Shown here: positions 44,815 to 54,215 of the stretch, piece after piece | How the letters are laid out: every line of letters starts with the position of its first letter | Numbering within the stretch: the first letter of the stretch is position 1 | Assembly (NCBI RefSeq): GCF_010974825.1 | Contig: NZ_JAAILA010000007.1 | Span: forward strand, 186,001 to 250,000 | Length of the DNA stretch: 64,000 nt | Source: Aeromonas rivipollensis | Lineage (GTDB): Bacteria > Pseudomonadota > Gammaproteobacteria > Enterobacterales > Aeromonadaceae | Direction of reading: 5' to 3' | Made by a program: the position numbers and the translations under genes | The notes under the pieces: model-generated | Seen by the model: the letters and a program-made list of their open reading frames with translations, nothing else | What the model was told of the DNA's origin: nothing | Databases searched by the model: none

Positions 44815-46941
44815 TTACTTGAGGCTGGGAGCCAGATCGCCGTCGTCATCAGACTGGGGCCGGGTGGCACCCTGTTGCGCCGGCATCGGCTGATAGGGGG
44901 TCTCGTTGGCGGTCGGCTGCGGGTTTCGCAGCGCCTTGAGGGCCGTCTTCAGGGAGAAGCCGGCGAGCACCACCACCACCCCCATGAAGAAGATGGTCAG
45001 CCCCGCATCCAGGCGGTTGTTGAACACCAGCTGAGCCAGCTGGAACTCGGTGTACTGGGCCGGAATGGTGCCGCTGTCGATCATCGCCTGGAACTTGTTG
45101 GCTATGGCCAGGAAGCCGAGCTTGGGATTGTCGCTGAAGGTCTTCTCCCAACCCGCCGACAGGGTGCAGATGAGCAGCCAGCTGGTGGGCAGCAGGGCCA
45201 CCCAGGCATAGGCCTGACGTTTCATCTTGAACAGCACCACGGCGCACAGCATCAGCGCCATGCCCGCCAGCATCTGGTTGGCGATGCCGAACAGCGGCCA
45301 CAGGGTGTTGATGCCGCCGAGCGGGTCCACCACCCCCTGATGCAGGAAGTAACCCCAGGCCAGCACGCAAAGGGCGGTCGCGAGCAGGTTGGCCGGCAGG
45401 GAGTCGGTGCGTTTCAGGGAGGGGGAGATGACCCCCAGCAGATCTTGCAGCATGAAGCGCGCCGCCCGGGTGCCGGCATCCACGGCGGTGAGGATGAAGA
45501 GCGCCTCGAACAGGATGGCGAAGTGGTACCAGAAGGCGACGTTCATCAGGCCGCCGAGGGCGCCGTGCAGTATGTAGGCCATGCCGACCGCCAGGGTCGG
45601 GGCACCGCCGGCACGGGAGATGATGCTCTGCTCACCCACCTCGCTGGCGATGCGGGTCAGGGTCTCAGGGGTGATCTGGAAGCCCCAGCTGCTCACCACG
45701 GCGGCGGCGGAGACCACCACGTCGGCGGTGCCCGCCGGTGCCAGCACCGCCAGGGGGCTGTTCATGGCGAAGTAGACGCCCGGATCGATGACGCAGGCGG
45801 AGACCAGCGCCATGATGGCGACGAAGGACTCCATCAACATGCCGCCATAACCGATGAAGCAGGCCTGGTTCTCGTTGGCCAGCATCTTGGGGGTGGTGCC
45901 GGAAGAGATGAGCGCATGGAAGCCGGAGACGGCGCCGCAGGCGATGGTGATGAACAGGAAGGGGAAGAGATCCCCGGCCCAGACCGGGCCTGTCCCGTCC
46001 ACGAACTGGGTCAGCGCCGGCATCTGCAGGGTCGGCTGGGTCACCAGTATGCCGATGGCCAGGCCTATGATGGTGCCTATCTTGAGGAAGGTGGAGAGGT
46101 AGTCCCGCGGCGCCAGCAGCAGCCAGACCGGCAGCACGGAGGCGACGAAGCCGTAGCCCACCAGCATCCAGGTCAGCTGCACCCCGTCGAAGTCGAAGTA
46201 GGGAGCCCAGGTCTGGCTCTCGGCCACCCAGCCACCGGAGACGATGGCGAAGATGAGGCACACCAGACCTATGATGGAGACCTCACCGATGCGGCCCGGT
46301 CTCAGGTAGCGGGTGTAGATCCCCATGAAGATGGCGAGCGGTATGGTGAAGGCCACAGTGTAGGTGCCCCAGGGGCTGTGGGTGAGCGCCTTGACCACTA
46401 TCATCGCCAGCACCGCCAGTATGATCACCATGATCATGAAGGTGGCGACCAGGGCGATGACCCCGGCGACCGGGCCCATCTCCGACTTGATCAGCTCGCC
46501 GAGGGAGCGACCATCGCGACGGGTGGAGACGAACAGCACCATGAAGTCCTGCACCGCCCCCGCCAGTACCACCCCGGCCAGCAGCCAGAGCATGCCGGGC
46601 AGGTAGCCCATCTGGGCCGCCAGCACGGGGCCGACCAGGGGACCGGCGCCGGCGATGGCGGCGAAGTGGTGGCCAAACAGCACCTTCTTGTCGGTCGGCA
46701 CATAGTCCAGACCGTCGTTGTGGCGCACCGCCGGCGTCATGCGGCTGCTGTCGACCGCCAGCACCCGCTTGGCGATGAAGAGCCCGTAGTAGCGGTAGGC
46801 GATAAGATAAACGCACACAGCCGCGACCACTATCCAGAGCGCGTTGATCTGCTCGCCCCTGTTGAGGGCGATGTAACCGAGGGAGCTGGCGCCCAGCAGT
46901 GCCAGCAACCCCCATCCAAGATGTTTCCCTAAGCTGTCCAT
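44815..46941 (-). CDS. cstA: Carbon starvation protein A, peptide/pyruvate carrier
   Basis: This integral membrane protein of 708 residues has about 16-18 helices. The signature [16 protein letters not shown] lies near residue 90, and [14 protein letters not shown] just before. Over its full length it resembles E. coli CstA (701) more than BtsT, for example [11 protein letters not shown] and the [16 protein letters not shown] stretch. CstA takes up peptides and pyruvate under carbon starvation and is CRP-dependent in E. coli. The ybdD gene follows at 59 bases. Confidence 0.96.
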   Translation of the reverse strand: MDSLGKHLGWGLLALLGASSLGYIALNRGEQINALWIVVAAVCVYLIAYRYYGLFIAKRVLAVDSSRMTPAVRHNDGLDYVPTDKKVLFGHHFAAIAGAGPLVGPVLAAQMGYLPGMLWLLAGVVLAGAVQDFMVLFVSTRRDGRSLGELIKSEMGPVAGVIALVATFMIMVIILAVLAMIVVKALTHSPWGTYTVAFTIPLAIFMGIYTRYLRPGRIGEVSIIGLVCLIFAIVSGGWVAESQTWAPYFDFDGVQLTWMLVGYGFVASVLPVWLLLAPRDYLSTFLKIGTIIGLAIGILVTQPTLQMPALTQFVDGTGPVWAGDLFPFLFITIACGAVSGFHALISSGTTPKMLANENQACFIGYGGMLMESFVAIMALVSACVIDPGVYFAMNSPLAVLAPAGTADVVVSAAAVVSSWGFQITPETLTRIASEVGEQSIISRAGGAPTLAVGMAYILHGALGGLMNVAFWYHFAILFEALFILTAVDAGTRAARFMLQDLLGVISPSLKRTDSLPANLLATALCVLAWGYFLHQGVVDPLGGINTLWPLFGIANQMLAGMALMLCAVVLFKMKRQAYAWVALLPTSWLLICTLSAGWEKTFSDNPKLGFLAIANKFQAMIDSGTIPAQYTEFQLAQLVFNNRLDAGLTIFFMGVVVVLAGFSLKTALKALRNPQPTANETPYQPMPAQQGATRPQSDDDGDLAPSLK

Positions 46942-47155
46942 AAGCCTGTCCCTGCCATTGGTTTTTTACATATGAAGCCCCATACGCTTACATCTCTATA
47001 GCAATCGACGCCGTGCCACAATCGAGGCCCGTCACAAGTCGGCGACCCGCTCCGAGAATTTCTCAATATTGCCAGCCGGATCACGGCCATCAGGCCTGTA
47101 GCAGGAGGGAAAAGCGCTGAAATGCTTGAAGAAAACCGCAAGGCACACCAACAGT

Positions 47156-47179
47156 AAGGGCCCCTTCAACGGGGCCCTT
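47156..47179 (-). terminator. Hairpin after menA
   Basis: AAGGGCCCC pairs with GGGGCCCTT around six bases, 48 bases after the menA stop read leftward. The T-run is short. The 286-base gap 46942-47227 otherwise holds the cstA promoter region, in which I found no convincing CRP site. Confidence 0.55.
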
Positions 47180-47227
47180 CCTGGTCTGGCGCACGACAAA
47201 CAGCGCCAGTTCATGGCGGCACAGCGC

Positions 47228-48133
47228 TCAGGAGAGCGCCAGCCCGACCGAGAGCAGCAGGCTGAACAGGAAGGCGCTGATGGCGGTCTTCTTGAGGGCG
47301 CCGGTCAACACCTCGCCGTCGAAGCTCTCGCGCAGGGTGCGGGCGGCATCGGTGAGGGGCTTGATGGCGGGCAGGAAGATCCAGGGCCAGACACTCGCGG
47401 GCTGGGTCAGCAGGAAGGCGATGGTGGCCAGCAGCGCCCCCCCCAGCAGCCCCCAGTGATAGGCGATGGCGCGGTTGCGGCCGAGCCGCACCGCCAGGGT
47501 GATCTTGCCGCTGGCGGCATCGCTCTCTATGTCCCGCACATTGTTGATGTTGAGCACAGCGGTGGCCAGCAGGCCGCAAGCGGTGGCAGGCAGCAGCAGA
47601 TCCCACTGCAGGGTATGGGTGAACAGGTAGTAGGAGCCGAGCACCCCCAGCAGGCCGAAGAACAGGAATACCGAGATGTCCCCGAAACCGCGATAGCCGT
47701 AAGGGGTCTTGCCCACCGTGTAGGTGATGGCCGCGACTATGGCGGCTCCCCCCAGCAGGATGAAAGTCAGGATCTGCTGCCACTGCTCCCCGAAGGCGCA
47801 GACCAGCAGGGAGAGGCCGCTCACCACGGCCGCCAGCGCGGTCAACCCCATGGCAATGCACATCTGGTGGCGGGTGATGAGGCCGGAGACCACGGCACGC
47901 TGGGGCCCGATCCGCTCGCCGTTGTCGGCACCGGAGACCGCATCACCATAGTCATTGGCCAGATTGGAGAGGATCTGCAGCAGTATGGCGGTCAACAGGG
48001 AGAGGCCCATGATGGCGCCGTCGAAGGCCCCCCGGCTGGCTGCGAGCCCCGAGCCCAGCAAAATGGAGGAGCACGCCAGGGGCAGTGTTCGCAAACGCGC
48101 CGCCAGCAACCAAACAGAGAAGGTATTTGTCAT
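47228..48133 (-). CDS. menA: 1,4-dihydroxy-2-naphthoate polyprenyltransferase
   Basis: MenA attaches the polyprenyl tail to DHNA, giving demethylmenaquinone. The product has 301 residues and about nine membrane helices. The prenyltransferase motif is seen as NLANDYGDAVSGAD, and the second as NNVRDIESDAASGK. The ATG at 48133 begins MTNTFSVWLLAARLRTLPLA; an upstream TTG is rejected. It is divergent from menF, so the quinone genes are grouped around one control region. Confidence 0.95.
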   Translation of the reverse strand: MTNTFSVWLLAARLRTLPLACSSILLGSGLAASRGAFDGAIMGLSLLTAILLQILSNLANDYGDAVSGADNGERIGPQRAVVSGLITRHQMCIAMGLTALAAVVSGLSLLVCAFGEQWQQILTFILLGGAAIVAAITYTVGKTPYGYRGFGDISVFLFFGLLGVLGSYYLFTHTLQWDLLLPATACGLLATAVLNINNVRDIESDAASGKITLAVRLGRNRAIAYHWGLLGGALLATIAFLLTQPASVWPWIFLPAIKPLTDAARTLRESFDGEVLTGALKKTAISAFLFSLLLSVGLALS

Positions 48134-48342
48134 ATTGTGATGGCCAAACAATCAGATATTGATCGTGTTAAGGGTTATCGAACCGGATTTAGGTATACTT
48201 GGCTCCGTGGGGGCTGGGCTCCCTCGGGCAATTTACATGGAAGAATGGGCAGATAATATATAGGAAATCATCGCCCTTTGGCATCAACCTGCGCCATCCT
48301 CCCCCAGAGCGATTGCGACTATCCGGCTCAGACAAGACATCC

Positions 48343-49662
48343 ATGTTGGCTCAGACCCATCTCAAGCAACAACTGGACGCCCTGCGTCACAGCAATGTCA
48401 GCGGCTTCGTGCGGTTGCGCGTGGCGGCCAACGTCGACCTCTTCCCGGGATGGCTGGCGGCGCAGACCCTGTATCCCCGCATCTATTGGCAGGCCCGTGG
48501 CCCCAGGAGCCCCGAGTACGTGGCCCTCGGCGCCATCCACGAGCTGACCCGGCCAGCGGATATCCAGCGGGTCTGCGATCTCGCCAACTCAAACAGTGAA
48601 GACAGCCCCCGTTACTACGGCGGCCTGGCGTTCGATCCGGCCCAGCCCGGCTGGCAGGGATTCGGCCCCTGCCGCTTCGTGCTGCCGCGCATCGAGCTGG
48701 TGCGCCGAGGAGAGTGTGTCAGCCTCTGCCTCAACCTCTGGCTGACCGACGGCAATCTGGATGCCGAACTGCAGGCGGCCGAGGCCGCCCTCGACGCCCT
48801 GAAACCGGAAGCCCCCCTGCCCCCACTGCAAAAACGCCCCTGGCAGCGCCGGGATGTTCCGGGTCAGGCCCAGTGGCAAACCCTGGTAGAGCGGGTGACG
48901 GCGCCCGCCTTTCAGGCTCACACCCCCAAGGTGGTGCTCTCCCGGGAAAGCGTGCTGACCGGCCAGCATGGGGATGCCCCCCTCTGCCCCTGGTCCCTGC
49001 TCACCCAGTGGGCAAGTCACGCCCAGGAGTGCTTCCACTTCGGCTTCCAGTTCTCCCCCGAGCAGAGCTTCATCTCCTGCTCCCCCGAGCGCCTCTATCG
49101 CCGGGAGAGCGGCCACCTCTTCACCGAGGCGCTGGCGGGCACCATACGCCGCTCCGGTGACGAGGCGGCCGACGCGGCCCTGGCCGCCGAGCTGCTGGCC
49201 GACAGCAAGAACCGGCTGGAGAACCGCCTGGTGCACGCCGACATCCTGAGCCGCCTGGCTCCCCTCACCACGGACGCCACCCTGACCGAGCCGCGAATCC
49301 TGAAACTGCGGCTGCTGCAACACCTCAAGTGCGACATAGAGGCCGAGCTCAAACCCGGCGTGTGCGATTGGCAGTTGCTGGCCGCCCTGCACCCGACGCC
49401 GGCGGTGGGCGGTGCCCCCCGCGAGGCGGCGCTGGCCTTTATCCGCGAATATGAACCTTACCAGCGCGGCTGGTACGCCGGTGCCTGCGGCATGCTGAGC
49501 CGGGAGACCTCTGAGTTCTCGGTCGCCATCCGCAGCGCCCGCATCACGACCCGGGGCATCAGCCTGTTTGCCGGTGCCGGCATAGTGGCCGGGTCCGAGC
49601 CCGCCGCCGAGTGGGCCGAACTCGACAACAAGATCGCCAACGTGCTCTCCCTGCTGGGATAG
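48343..49662 (+). CDS. menF: Isochorismate synthase MenF
   Basis: MenF converts chorismate to isochorismate, the first menaquinone step. The product has 439 residues. The chorismate-binding domain occupies the C-terminal half: HFGFQFSPEQSFISCSPERLY, FTEALAGTIRR, and PTPAVGGAPREAAL. The ATG at 48343 starts MLAQTHLKQQLD; the in-frame extension upstream to 48199 lacks coding quality. It leads menF-D-H-B-C-E. Confidence 0.95.
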   Translation: MLAQTHLKQQLDALRHSNVSGFVRLRVAANVDLFPGWLAAQTLYPRIYWQARGPRSPEYVALGAIHELTRPADIQRVCDLANSNSEDSPRYYGGLAFDPAQPGWQGFGPCRFVLPRIELVRRGECVSLCLNLWLTDGNLDAELQAAEAALDALKPEAPLPPLQKRPWQRRDVPGQAQWQTLVERVTAPAFQAHTPKVVLSRESVLTGQHGDAPLCPWSLLTQWASHAQECFHFGFQFSPEQSFISCSPERLYRRESGHLFTEALAGTIRRSGDEAADAALAAELLADSKNRLENRLVHADILSRLAPLTTDATLTEPRILKLRLLQHLKCDIEAELKPGVCDWQLLAALHPTPAVGGAPREAALAFIREYEPYQRGWYAGACGMLSRETSEFSVAIRSARITTRGISLFAGAGIVAGSEPAAEWAELDNKIANVLSLLG

Positions 49663-49692
49663 CGTTTTTCATCGACCCACTGCGAGAGCCTT

Positions 49693-51426
49693 ATGCCCGC
49701 CAGCCAATTGCCTGAGCACCGAGCGTTTGCCAGCCAGCATGCCACCTTCAACCACGTCTGGTCTTCCCTCTTGCTGGAAGAGCTCTATCGCCTCGGGGTG
49801 CGGGACATAGCGCTGGCCTCGGGCTCCCGCTCGGCGCCGCTCACCATGGCCGCCGCCGCCCATCCAGGCTTTCGCCGTCATCTTCACTTCGACGAGCGGG
49901 GTCTGGGCTTCATGGCGCTGGGGCTGGCCAAGGGGAGCGGCCGACCGGTGGCGGTGATCATGACCTCGGGCACTGCGGTGGCCAACCTCTGGCCCGCGGT
50001 GGCCGAGGCCCAGCTCACCGGGGTGCCCCTCATCATCCTCTCCGCCGACCGCCCCCCGGAGCTCATCGACAACGGCGCCAACCAGGCCATCGATCAGCAG
50101 GGGATCTTCGGTCGCTACCCCGTCTATCAGCAGAACCTGCCGAGCCCCACCCCGACCATACCGGCGGCCTTCGTGCTGAGTTCGGTGGATCAGGCCCTGG
50201 CCAGACAGGCACTGACCCCGGGGCCGGTTCACTTCAACTGCATGTATCCCGAGCCCCTCTATCCCGGTGAAGCGTACCTGGATTTTTCCGACTACCTGGC
50301 CCCGCTCGGTGACTGGCTCCATTCAAGGGAGCCCTGGAGCCCCTGGCAGCAGGGCGAGCAGCACTGCCCCCGCCAGCCCGACTGGGTCGCCTTGCAGGGC
50401 AAACGCGGCGTCATAGTCGCGGGCCGCATTCAGGATCCGGCCGAGGCGCAGAGGGTGGCCCAGCTGGCCGAGCGCCTCGGCTGGCCGCTGCTGGCGGACT
50501 TGCAGAGCCAGATCCGCTTCGACAGCCGCAACCTCATCCACATGGATCTCGCCCTACAAAACAGCTGCTTCGTGACCGAGCTGGCCCGGGCCGAGGTGCT
50601 GCTGCAGTTCGGTGCCCGCCTCATCTCCAAGCGGCTCGGCCAGTTCATCAAGCAGCACCCCTGGCAGGATTACTGGCTGGTGGACCCGCAACCGGCCAGG
50701 CTGGATCCGGACTACCGGCTGCGCCGCCGCCTGGTGTGTACGCCCGGCGCCTTCGCCGCGGCCCATCCGGTGGACCACCGCCATCTGCCCTGGCACCGGC
50801 TGGCGGAGCGCCAGCAGGGCATCAGCGGCCAGATCCGCCGCGCCTGCGATCGCTTCTCAGAACTCGGGGTCTGCCACCGTCTGACCCAGCTCATCCAGGG
50901 CCAGCTGTTCGTCGGCAACAGCATGCCGGCCCGGTTGATGGACATGCTCGGCGAAACCGGCAAGGGCCCCAGCCGGCTGATGACCAACCGCGGCGCCTCC
51001 GGCATCGACGGCCTGATCGCCACTGCCTTCGGTTTCTCCCTGTCCAGCGACGAGCCGACCACACTGCTGCTCGGCGATCTCAGCGCCCTGCACGATCTCA
51101 ACAGCCTGGCCCTGCTCGGCAAGGGGAGCCGCCCCCTGGTGGTGATCCTGCTCAACAACGACGGTGGCAGCATCTTCCGCATGCTGCCGGTACCGACTAA
51201 AGATGCGTTGCTGGAGACCTACTACTGCCTGCCCCACGGCCTGCACTTCGAGCACGCCGCCGCCATGTTCGGCCTGAACTACAGAGCGCCGACCACCCTG
51301 GCCGAGTTCGAGCAAGATTACGCAACCGCCCTGGAAAAAGGGGTAACCCTGATTGAAATCAAGGTGCCGAGCAACGAGGTGGCCGAGGATCTTAAAGCAC
51401 TGGGGTCCCTTATCCGTGGCATATGA
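49693..51426 (+). CDS. menD: SEPHCHC synthase MenD
   Basis: This thiamine-diphosphate enzyme condenses isochorismate with 2-oxoglutarate. The product has 577 residues. The N-terminal part includes the ThDP glutamate region [13 protein letters not shown], and the C-terminal ThDP motif is [12 protein letters not shown]. Its last 24 codons ([16 protein letters not shown]…) are repeated twice downstream, so the stop TGA at 51424 belongs to the first of three copies. It is 30 bases behind menF. Confidence 0.97.
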   Translation: MPASQLPEHRAFASQHATFNHVWSSLLLEELYRLGVRDIALASGSRSAPLTMAAAAHPGFRRHLHFDERGLGFMALGLAKGSGRPVAVIMTSGTAVANLWPAVAEAQLTGVPLIILSADRPPELIDNGANQAIDQQGIFGRYPVYQQNLPSPTPTIPAAFVLSSVDQALARQALTPGPVHFNCMYPEPLYPGEAYLDFSDYLAPLGDWLHSREPWSPWQQGEQHCPRQPDWVALQGKRGVIVAGRIQDPAEAQRVAQLAERLGWPLLADLQSQIRFDSRNLIHMDLALQNSCFVTELARAEVLLQFGARLISKRLGQFIKQHPWQDYWLVDPQPARLDPDYRLRRRLVCTPGAFAAAHPVDHRHLPWHRLAERQQGISGQIRRACDRFSELGVCHRLTQLIQGQLFVGNSMPARLMDMLGETGKGPSRLMTNRGASGIDGLIATAFGFSLSSDEPTTLLLGDLSALHDLNSLALLGKGSRPLVVILLNNDGGSIFRMLPVPTKDALLETYYCLPHGLHFEHAAAMFGLNYRAPTTLAEFEQDYATALEKGVTLIEIKVPSNEVAEDLKALGSLIRGI

Positions 51427-51499
51427 AATCAAGGTGCTCCGTGACAACGAGGCAGCCGAGGATCTCAAGGCACTGGAAACCCTTATCCGTGGCATATGA
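51416..51499 (+). CDS. Mini-ORF 1 in the menD-menH relay (27 residues)
   Basis: GTG 51416 overlaps the menD stop by 11 bases. The frame reads [20 protein letters not shown] and ends …LIRGI, a copy of the MenD tail, with stop at 51497. No independent ribosome site is clear, so translation would depend on ribosomes finishing menD. Confidence 0.45.
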   Translation: MAYEIKVLRDNEAAEDLKALETLIRGI

Positions 51500-51572
51500 A
51501 ATCAAGGTCCTGCGTGACAACGAGGCAGCCGAGGATCTCAAGGCATTGGAAACCCTTATCCGTGGTATCTAG
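51489..51572 (+). CDS. Mini-ORF 2 in the menD-menH relay (27 residues)
   Basis: GTG 51489 overlaps the stop of mini-ORF 1 by 11 bases, and its TAG stop (51570-51572) overlaps the menH GTG by 11 bases. The sequence is again a MenD-tail copy. The junction with menH looks ancestral, because the TAG and the menH start are interlocked there. Confidence 0.45.
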   Translation: MAYEIKVLRDNEAAEDLKALETLIRGI

Positions 51573-52329
51573 CACTGACCTGCCAACCCTGGTACTGCTG
51601 CACGGTCTGCTCGGAAATGCCGACGACTGGCAGCCAGTGATCGAGGCAATGCCTGGAATAGATTGCCACGCGCTGGACTTGCCGGGCCACGGCAGCAACA
51701 AGGGGCTGAGGGTGAGCGGCTTTGACGAGGCCCACGAGTGGCTCTGCGGCGAGCTGGCCGCGCGGGGTATCACGCGCTACCGGCTGGCGGGCTACTCCCT
51801 GGGGGGGCGGCTCGCCCTCTATCACGCCAGCCAGTCCCCCGCCGGCTTGCAGGCGCTCTTGCTGGAGAACTGCCACCCCGGCCTGCCGGTAGCCGAGCTC
51901 GCCGCCCGCCTCGAACACGACGAGGGCTGGGCCCGGCGCTTCGAGCACGAACCCCTGGCCCAGGTCTTGGCGGACTGGTACCGGCAGGGGGTGTTCGCCG
52001 ATCTGGACGAGGAGGCCCGTGGCCGCCAAATGGCTAAACGCCTTGGCAACGAGGGTTCCGCCGTGGCGGCCATGCTGCGCGCCACCTCCCTTGGCAAGCA
52101 GCCGGATCTCGCCCCCTGGCTGGGCAAAACCCGGTTGCCGGTGCGCTGGATCTCCGGCAGCCGGGATCACAAATTCCATCGCCTGGCTTGCCAGCTGGTC
52201 AAGCAAGGCTGCAATATCAATCACTTGGCTCTGGATGGCGGGCACAACCTGCACGCCAGCCAGCCCGACACCTTTGCCCGGCGCCTGCGGGACTGGGTCA
52301 AGCAACCAGAAGAGAAGAGTCATGACTGA
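51562..52329 (+). CDS. menH: SHCHC synthase MenH
   Basis: MenH is the alpha/beta-hydrolase-fold enzyme that removes pyruvate from SEPHCHC. The product has 255 residues, near the E. coli length (252), if it starts at GTG 51562 (VVSSTDLPTLVLLHGLLGNA). The alternative ATG at 51496 lies within the repeat and adds unrelated residues. The nucleophile motif is GYSLGG; the C-terminal GGHNLHAS holds the histidine. Its stop overlaps the next small ORF by eight bases. Confidence 0.94.
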   Translation: MVSSTDLPTLVLLHGLLGNADDWQPVIEAMPGIDCHALDLPGHGSNKGLRVSGFDEAHEWLCGELAARGITRYRLAGYSLGGRLALYHASQSPAGLQALLLENCHPGLPVAELAARLEHDEGWARRFEHEPLAQVLADWYRQGVFADLDEEARGRQMAKRLGNEGSAVAAMLRATSLGKQPDLAPWLGKTRLPVRWISGSRDHKFHRLACQLVKQGCNINHLALDGGHNLHASQPDTFARRLRDWVKQPEEKSHD

Positions 52330-52423
52330 CGCAATGACGGAAGCGCAACCCTATGCCCCCGTCGCCCCTGACAGGGTTGCCCGGCTGACCTCTACCACAC
52401 CAGAAGGAAAAAACCATGATTGA
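52322..52423 (+). CDS. 33-residue ORF duplicated from the menB start
   Basis: ATG 52322 overlaps the menH stop as ATGACTGA, and the ORF's own stop overlaps the menB start as ATGATTGA. It begins [14 protein letters not shown], a copy of Men[15 protein letters not shown], then runs unrelated and ends NHD, as MenH ends SHD. AGAAGAG precedes it. It appears to be a duplicated menH/menB junction that keeps translational coupling. Confidence 0.5.
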   Translation: MTDAMTEAQPYAPVAPDRVARLTSTTPEGKNHD

Positions 52424-53276
52424 GGCAATGACGGAAGCGGAACTGTACGCTCCCATTGAGTGGCAGGATTGCTCCGCCGGTTACGAGGACATCCTCTATC
52501 ACAAGTCCCAGGATGGCATTGCCAAGATCACCATCAACCGCCCCCAGGTGCGCAACGCCTTCCGCCCCCGCACTGTGAAAGAGATGCTGCAGGCCCTGGC
52601 CGATGCCCGCTACGACGACAAGGTAGGCACCATCATACTGACCGGCTTTGGCGAGAAGGCCTTCTGCGCCGGCGGTGACCAGAAGATCCGTGGCGACTAC
52701 GGTGGATACCGCGACGACGAGGGGACTCATCACCTCAACGTACTCGACTTCCAGCGCGACATCCGCACCTGCCCCAAACCCGTGGTCGCCATGGTGGCCG
52801 GTTACGCTGTCGGTGGCGGCCACGTGCTGCACATGATGTGCGATCTCACCATAGCCGCCGACAACGCCCAGTTCGGCCAGACAGGCCCGAAAGTCGGCTC
52901 CTTCGACGGCGGCTGGGGCGCCTCCTACATGGCCCGCATCGTCGGCCAGAAGAAGGCCCGCGAGATCTGGTTCCTCTGCCGCATGTACGATGCGAGCCAA
53001 GCCCTCGACATGGGGCTGGTCAACACTGTGGTGCCCCTGGCCGAGCTGGAGCGGGAAACCGTGCGCTGGTGCCGGGAGATGCTGCAAAACAGCCCCATGG
53101 CGCTGCGCTGCCTGAAGGCCGCACTGAACGCCGACTGCGACGGCCAGGCCGGTTTGCAGGAGCTGGCGGGCAATGCCACCATGCTCTTCTACATGACCGA
53201 AGAGGGTCAGGAAGGGCGCAACGCCTTCAACGAGAAGCGCCGCCCCGACTTCTCCAAATACAAGCGGAACCCCTGA
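52416..53276 (+). CDS. menB: 1,4-dihydroxy-2-naphthoyl-CoA synthase MenB
   Basis: This crotonase-fold enzyme closes the second ring by intramolecular Claisen condensation. The product has 286 residues. Visible features are [13 protein letters not shown], the CoA/oxyanion segments FCAGGDQK and GYAVGGGH, and [10 protein letters not shown]. The ATG at 52416 has AAGGAAA upstream. It overlaps menC by one base (TGATG). Confidence 0.97.
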   Translation: MIEAMTEAELYAPIEWQDCSAGYEDILYHKSQDGIAKITINRPQVRNAFRPRTVKEMLQALADARYDDKVGTIILTGFGEKAFCAGGDQKIRGDYGGYRDDEGTHHLNVLDFQRDIRTCPKPVVAMVAGYAVGGGHVLHMMCDLTIAADNAQFGQTGPKVGSFDGGWGASYMARIVGQKKAREIWFLCRMYDASQALDMGLVNTVVPLAELERETVRWCREMLQNSPMALRCLKAALNADCDGQAGLQELAGNATMLFYMTEEGQEGRNAFNEKRRPDFSKYKRNP

Positions 53277-54205
53277 TGACACTCGCCCTCTATCGCTACC
53301 AACTGCCCTTTACCCAACCCCTGACCTTTCACGGCAAGGTGGAGGTGGCGCGAGAGGGCCTCTTGGTGCGCATCAACGACGGCTGGGGGGAGATAGCCCC
53401 CCTGCCCGGTTTCTCCAGGGAGAGCCTGGCCGAGGCGCAAGCCGAGAGCCTGGCCTGCCTGGCGCAGCTGGCCCGGGGGCAGACCATAGCCCCCCGGCTA
53501 CCCTCGGTGCAGTTCGGGCTCGACTGTGCCCGCCGTCACTGGCCACAGCAGAACACCAGCCTGCCCGAACCCTATCCCCTCATTCAGGGCTCCCCCCAGG
53601 AGCTGCTCAAGAACTGGAAGCAGTGGCTGCACGAGACCCCCCTCAAGGCCAAGCTGAAGGTAGCCCGCTACCCCATGCGGGACGAGCTGGCGCTGATCCG
53701 GCTGTTGCTCGATCGGCGCCCCAATCTCAAGCTGGTGCTGGACGCCAACCAGGGCTGGACCCGCGAGGAGGCCTGGGCCTTCTGCGGTCACCTGGATCCG
53801 AACCGGATCGAATACCTGGAAGATCTCTGTGCCGACTTTGCCGACATCGCCTTCGTCGCCAACCGTACCGGCATGCCGGTGGCCCTCGACGAGTTGCTGG
53901 CCCAGGGCAAGCCATGGGAACCCATACCCCAGTTGAAGGCCCTGGTGCTCAAGCCAACCCTGCTCGGTTCCCTGGCCAACAGCGAGGCCCTGGTGGCCCG
54001 CGCCCGCGAGCTTAAGCTGAAAGTCATCGTCTCCTCCTGTTTCGAGTCCGGCGTCGGTCTCGGTCAGCTCGCCCGCCTCGCGGGGGAGTGGGCACCGGAT
54101 CAGGCCCCTGGCCTGGATACCAGGCGCTGGCTGGCCAGGGATCTGCTGGACAAGCAGGGTCAACCCGACCCAAGCCTGATGACTCCCCTGTTTCACCGTG
54201 ACTGA
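53276..54205 (+). CDS. menC: o-Succinylbenzoate synthase MenC
   Basis: This enolase-superfamily enzyme dehydrates SHCHC to o-succinylbenzoate. The product has 309 residues. The catalytic pieces are KLKVAR (lysine), LDANQGW (Asp), YLEDLC (Glu), ALDEL (Asp) and VLKPTLLG (Lys). The ATG overlaps the menB stop as TGATG, so the start is secure. The menE ATG follows 10 bases later. Confidence 0.95.
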   Translation: MTLALYRYQLPFTQPLTFHGKVEVAREGLLVRINDGWGEIAPLPGFSRESLAEAQAESLACLAQLARGQTIAPRLPSVQFGLDCARRHWPQQNTSLPEPYPLIQGSPQELLKNWKQWLHETPLKAKLKVARYPMRDELALIRLLLDRRPNLKLVLDANQGWTREEAWAFCGHLDPNRIEYLEDLCADFADIAFVANRTGMPVALDELLAQGKPWEPIPQLKALVLKPTLLGSLANSEALVARARELKLKVIVSSCFESGVGLGQLARLAGEWAPDQAPGLDTRRWLARDLLDKQGQPDPSLMTPLFHRD

Positions 54206-54215
54206 AGGGGCTCCC

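Larger units (their letters stand above)
51355..51572. repeat. Triplicated menD 3' end / menH start junction
   Basis: GAAATCAAGGT begins copies at 51355, 51425 and 51498. The junction sequence CTTATCCGTGG recurs with an exact 73-base period (GTG at 51416, 51489 and 51562). Copies 2 and 3 are almost identical to each other; copy 1 lacks three bases near its start. Each copy carries an 11-base overlap of a GTG start with a stop codon. Confidence 0.93.

Noticed and set aside
44875..46932. 685-codon frame opposite cstA
   Set aside because: Same effect as above; the real gene is cstA, which has full-length family similarity.
44815..46941. Calling the carrier BtsT because yjiA is nearby
   Set aside because: The sequence agrees much better with CstA over its length, including the region after [11 protein letters not shown], where BtsT has an insertion.
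51496..51561. ATG 51496 as the menH start
   Set aside because: It adds 22 residues encoded out of frame by the menD-tail repeat, unlike any MenH. GTG 51562 gives the normal length and the interlocked junction.
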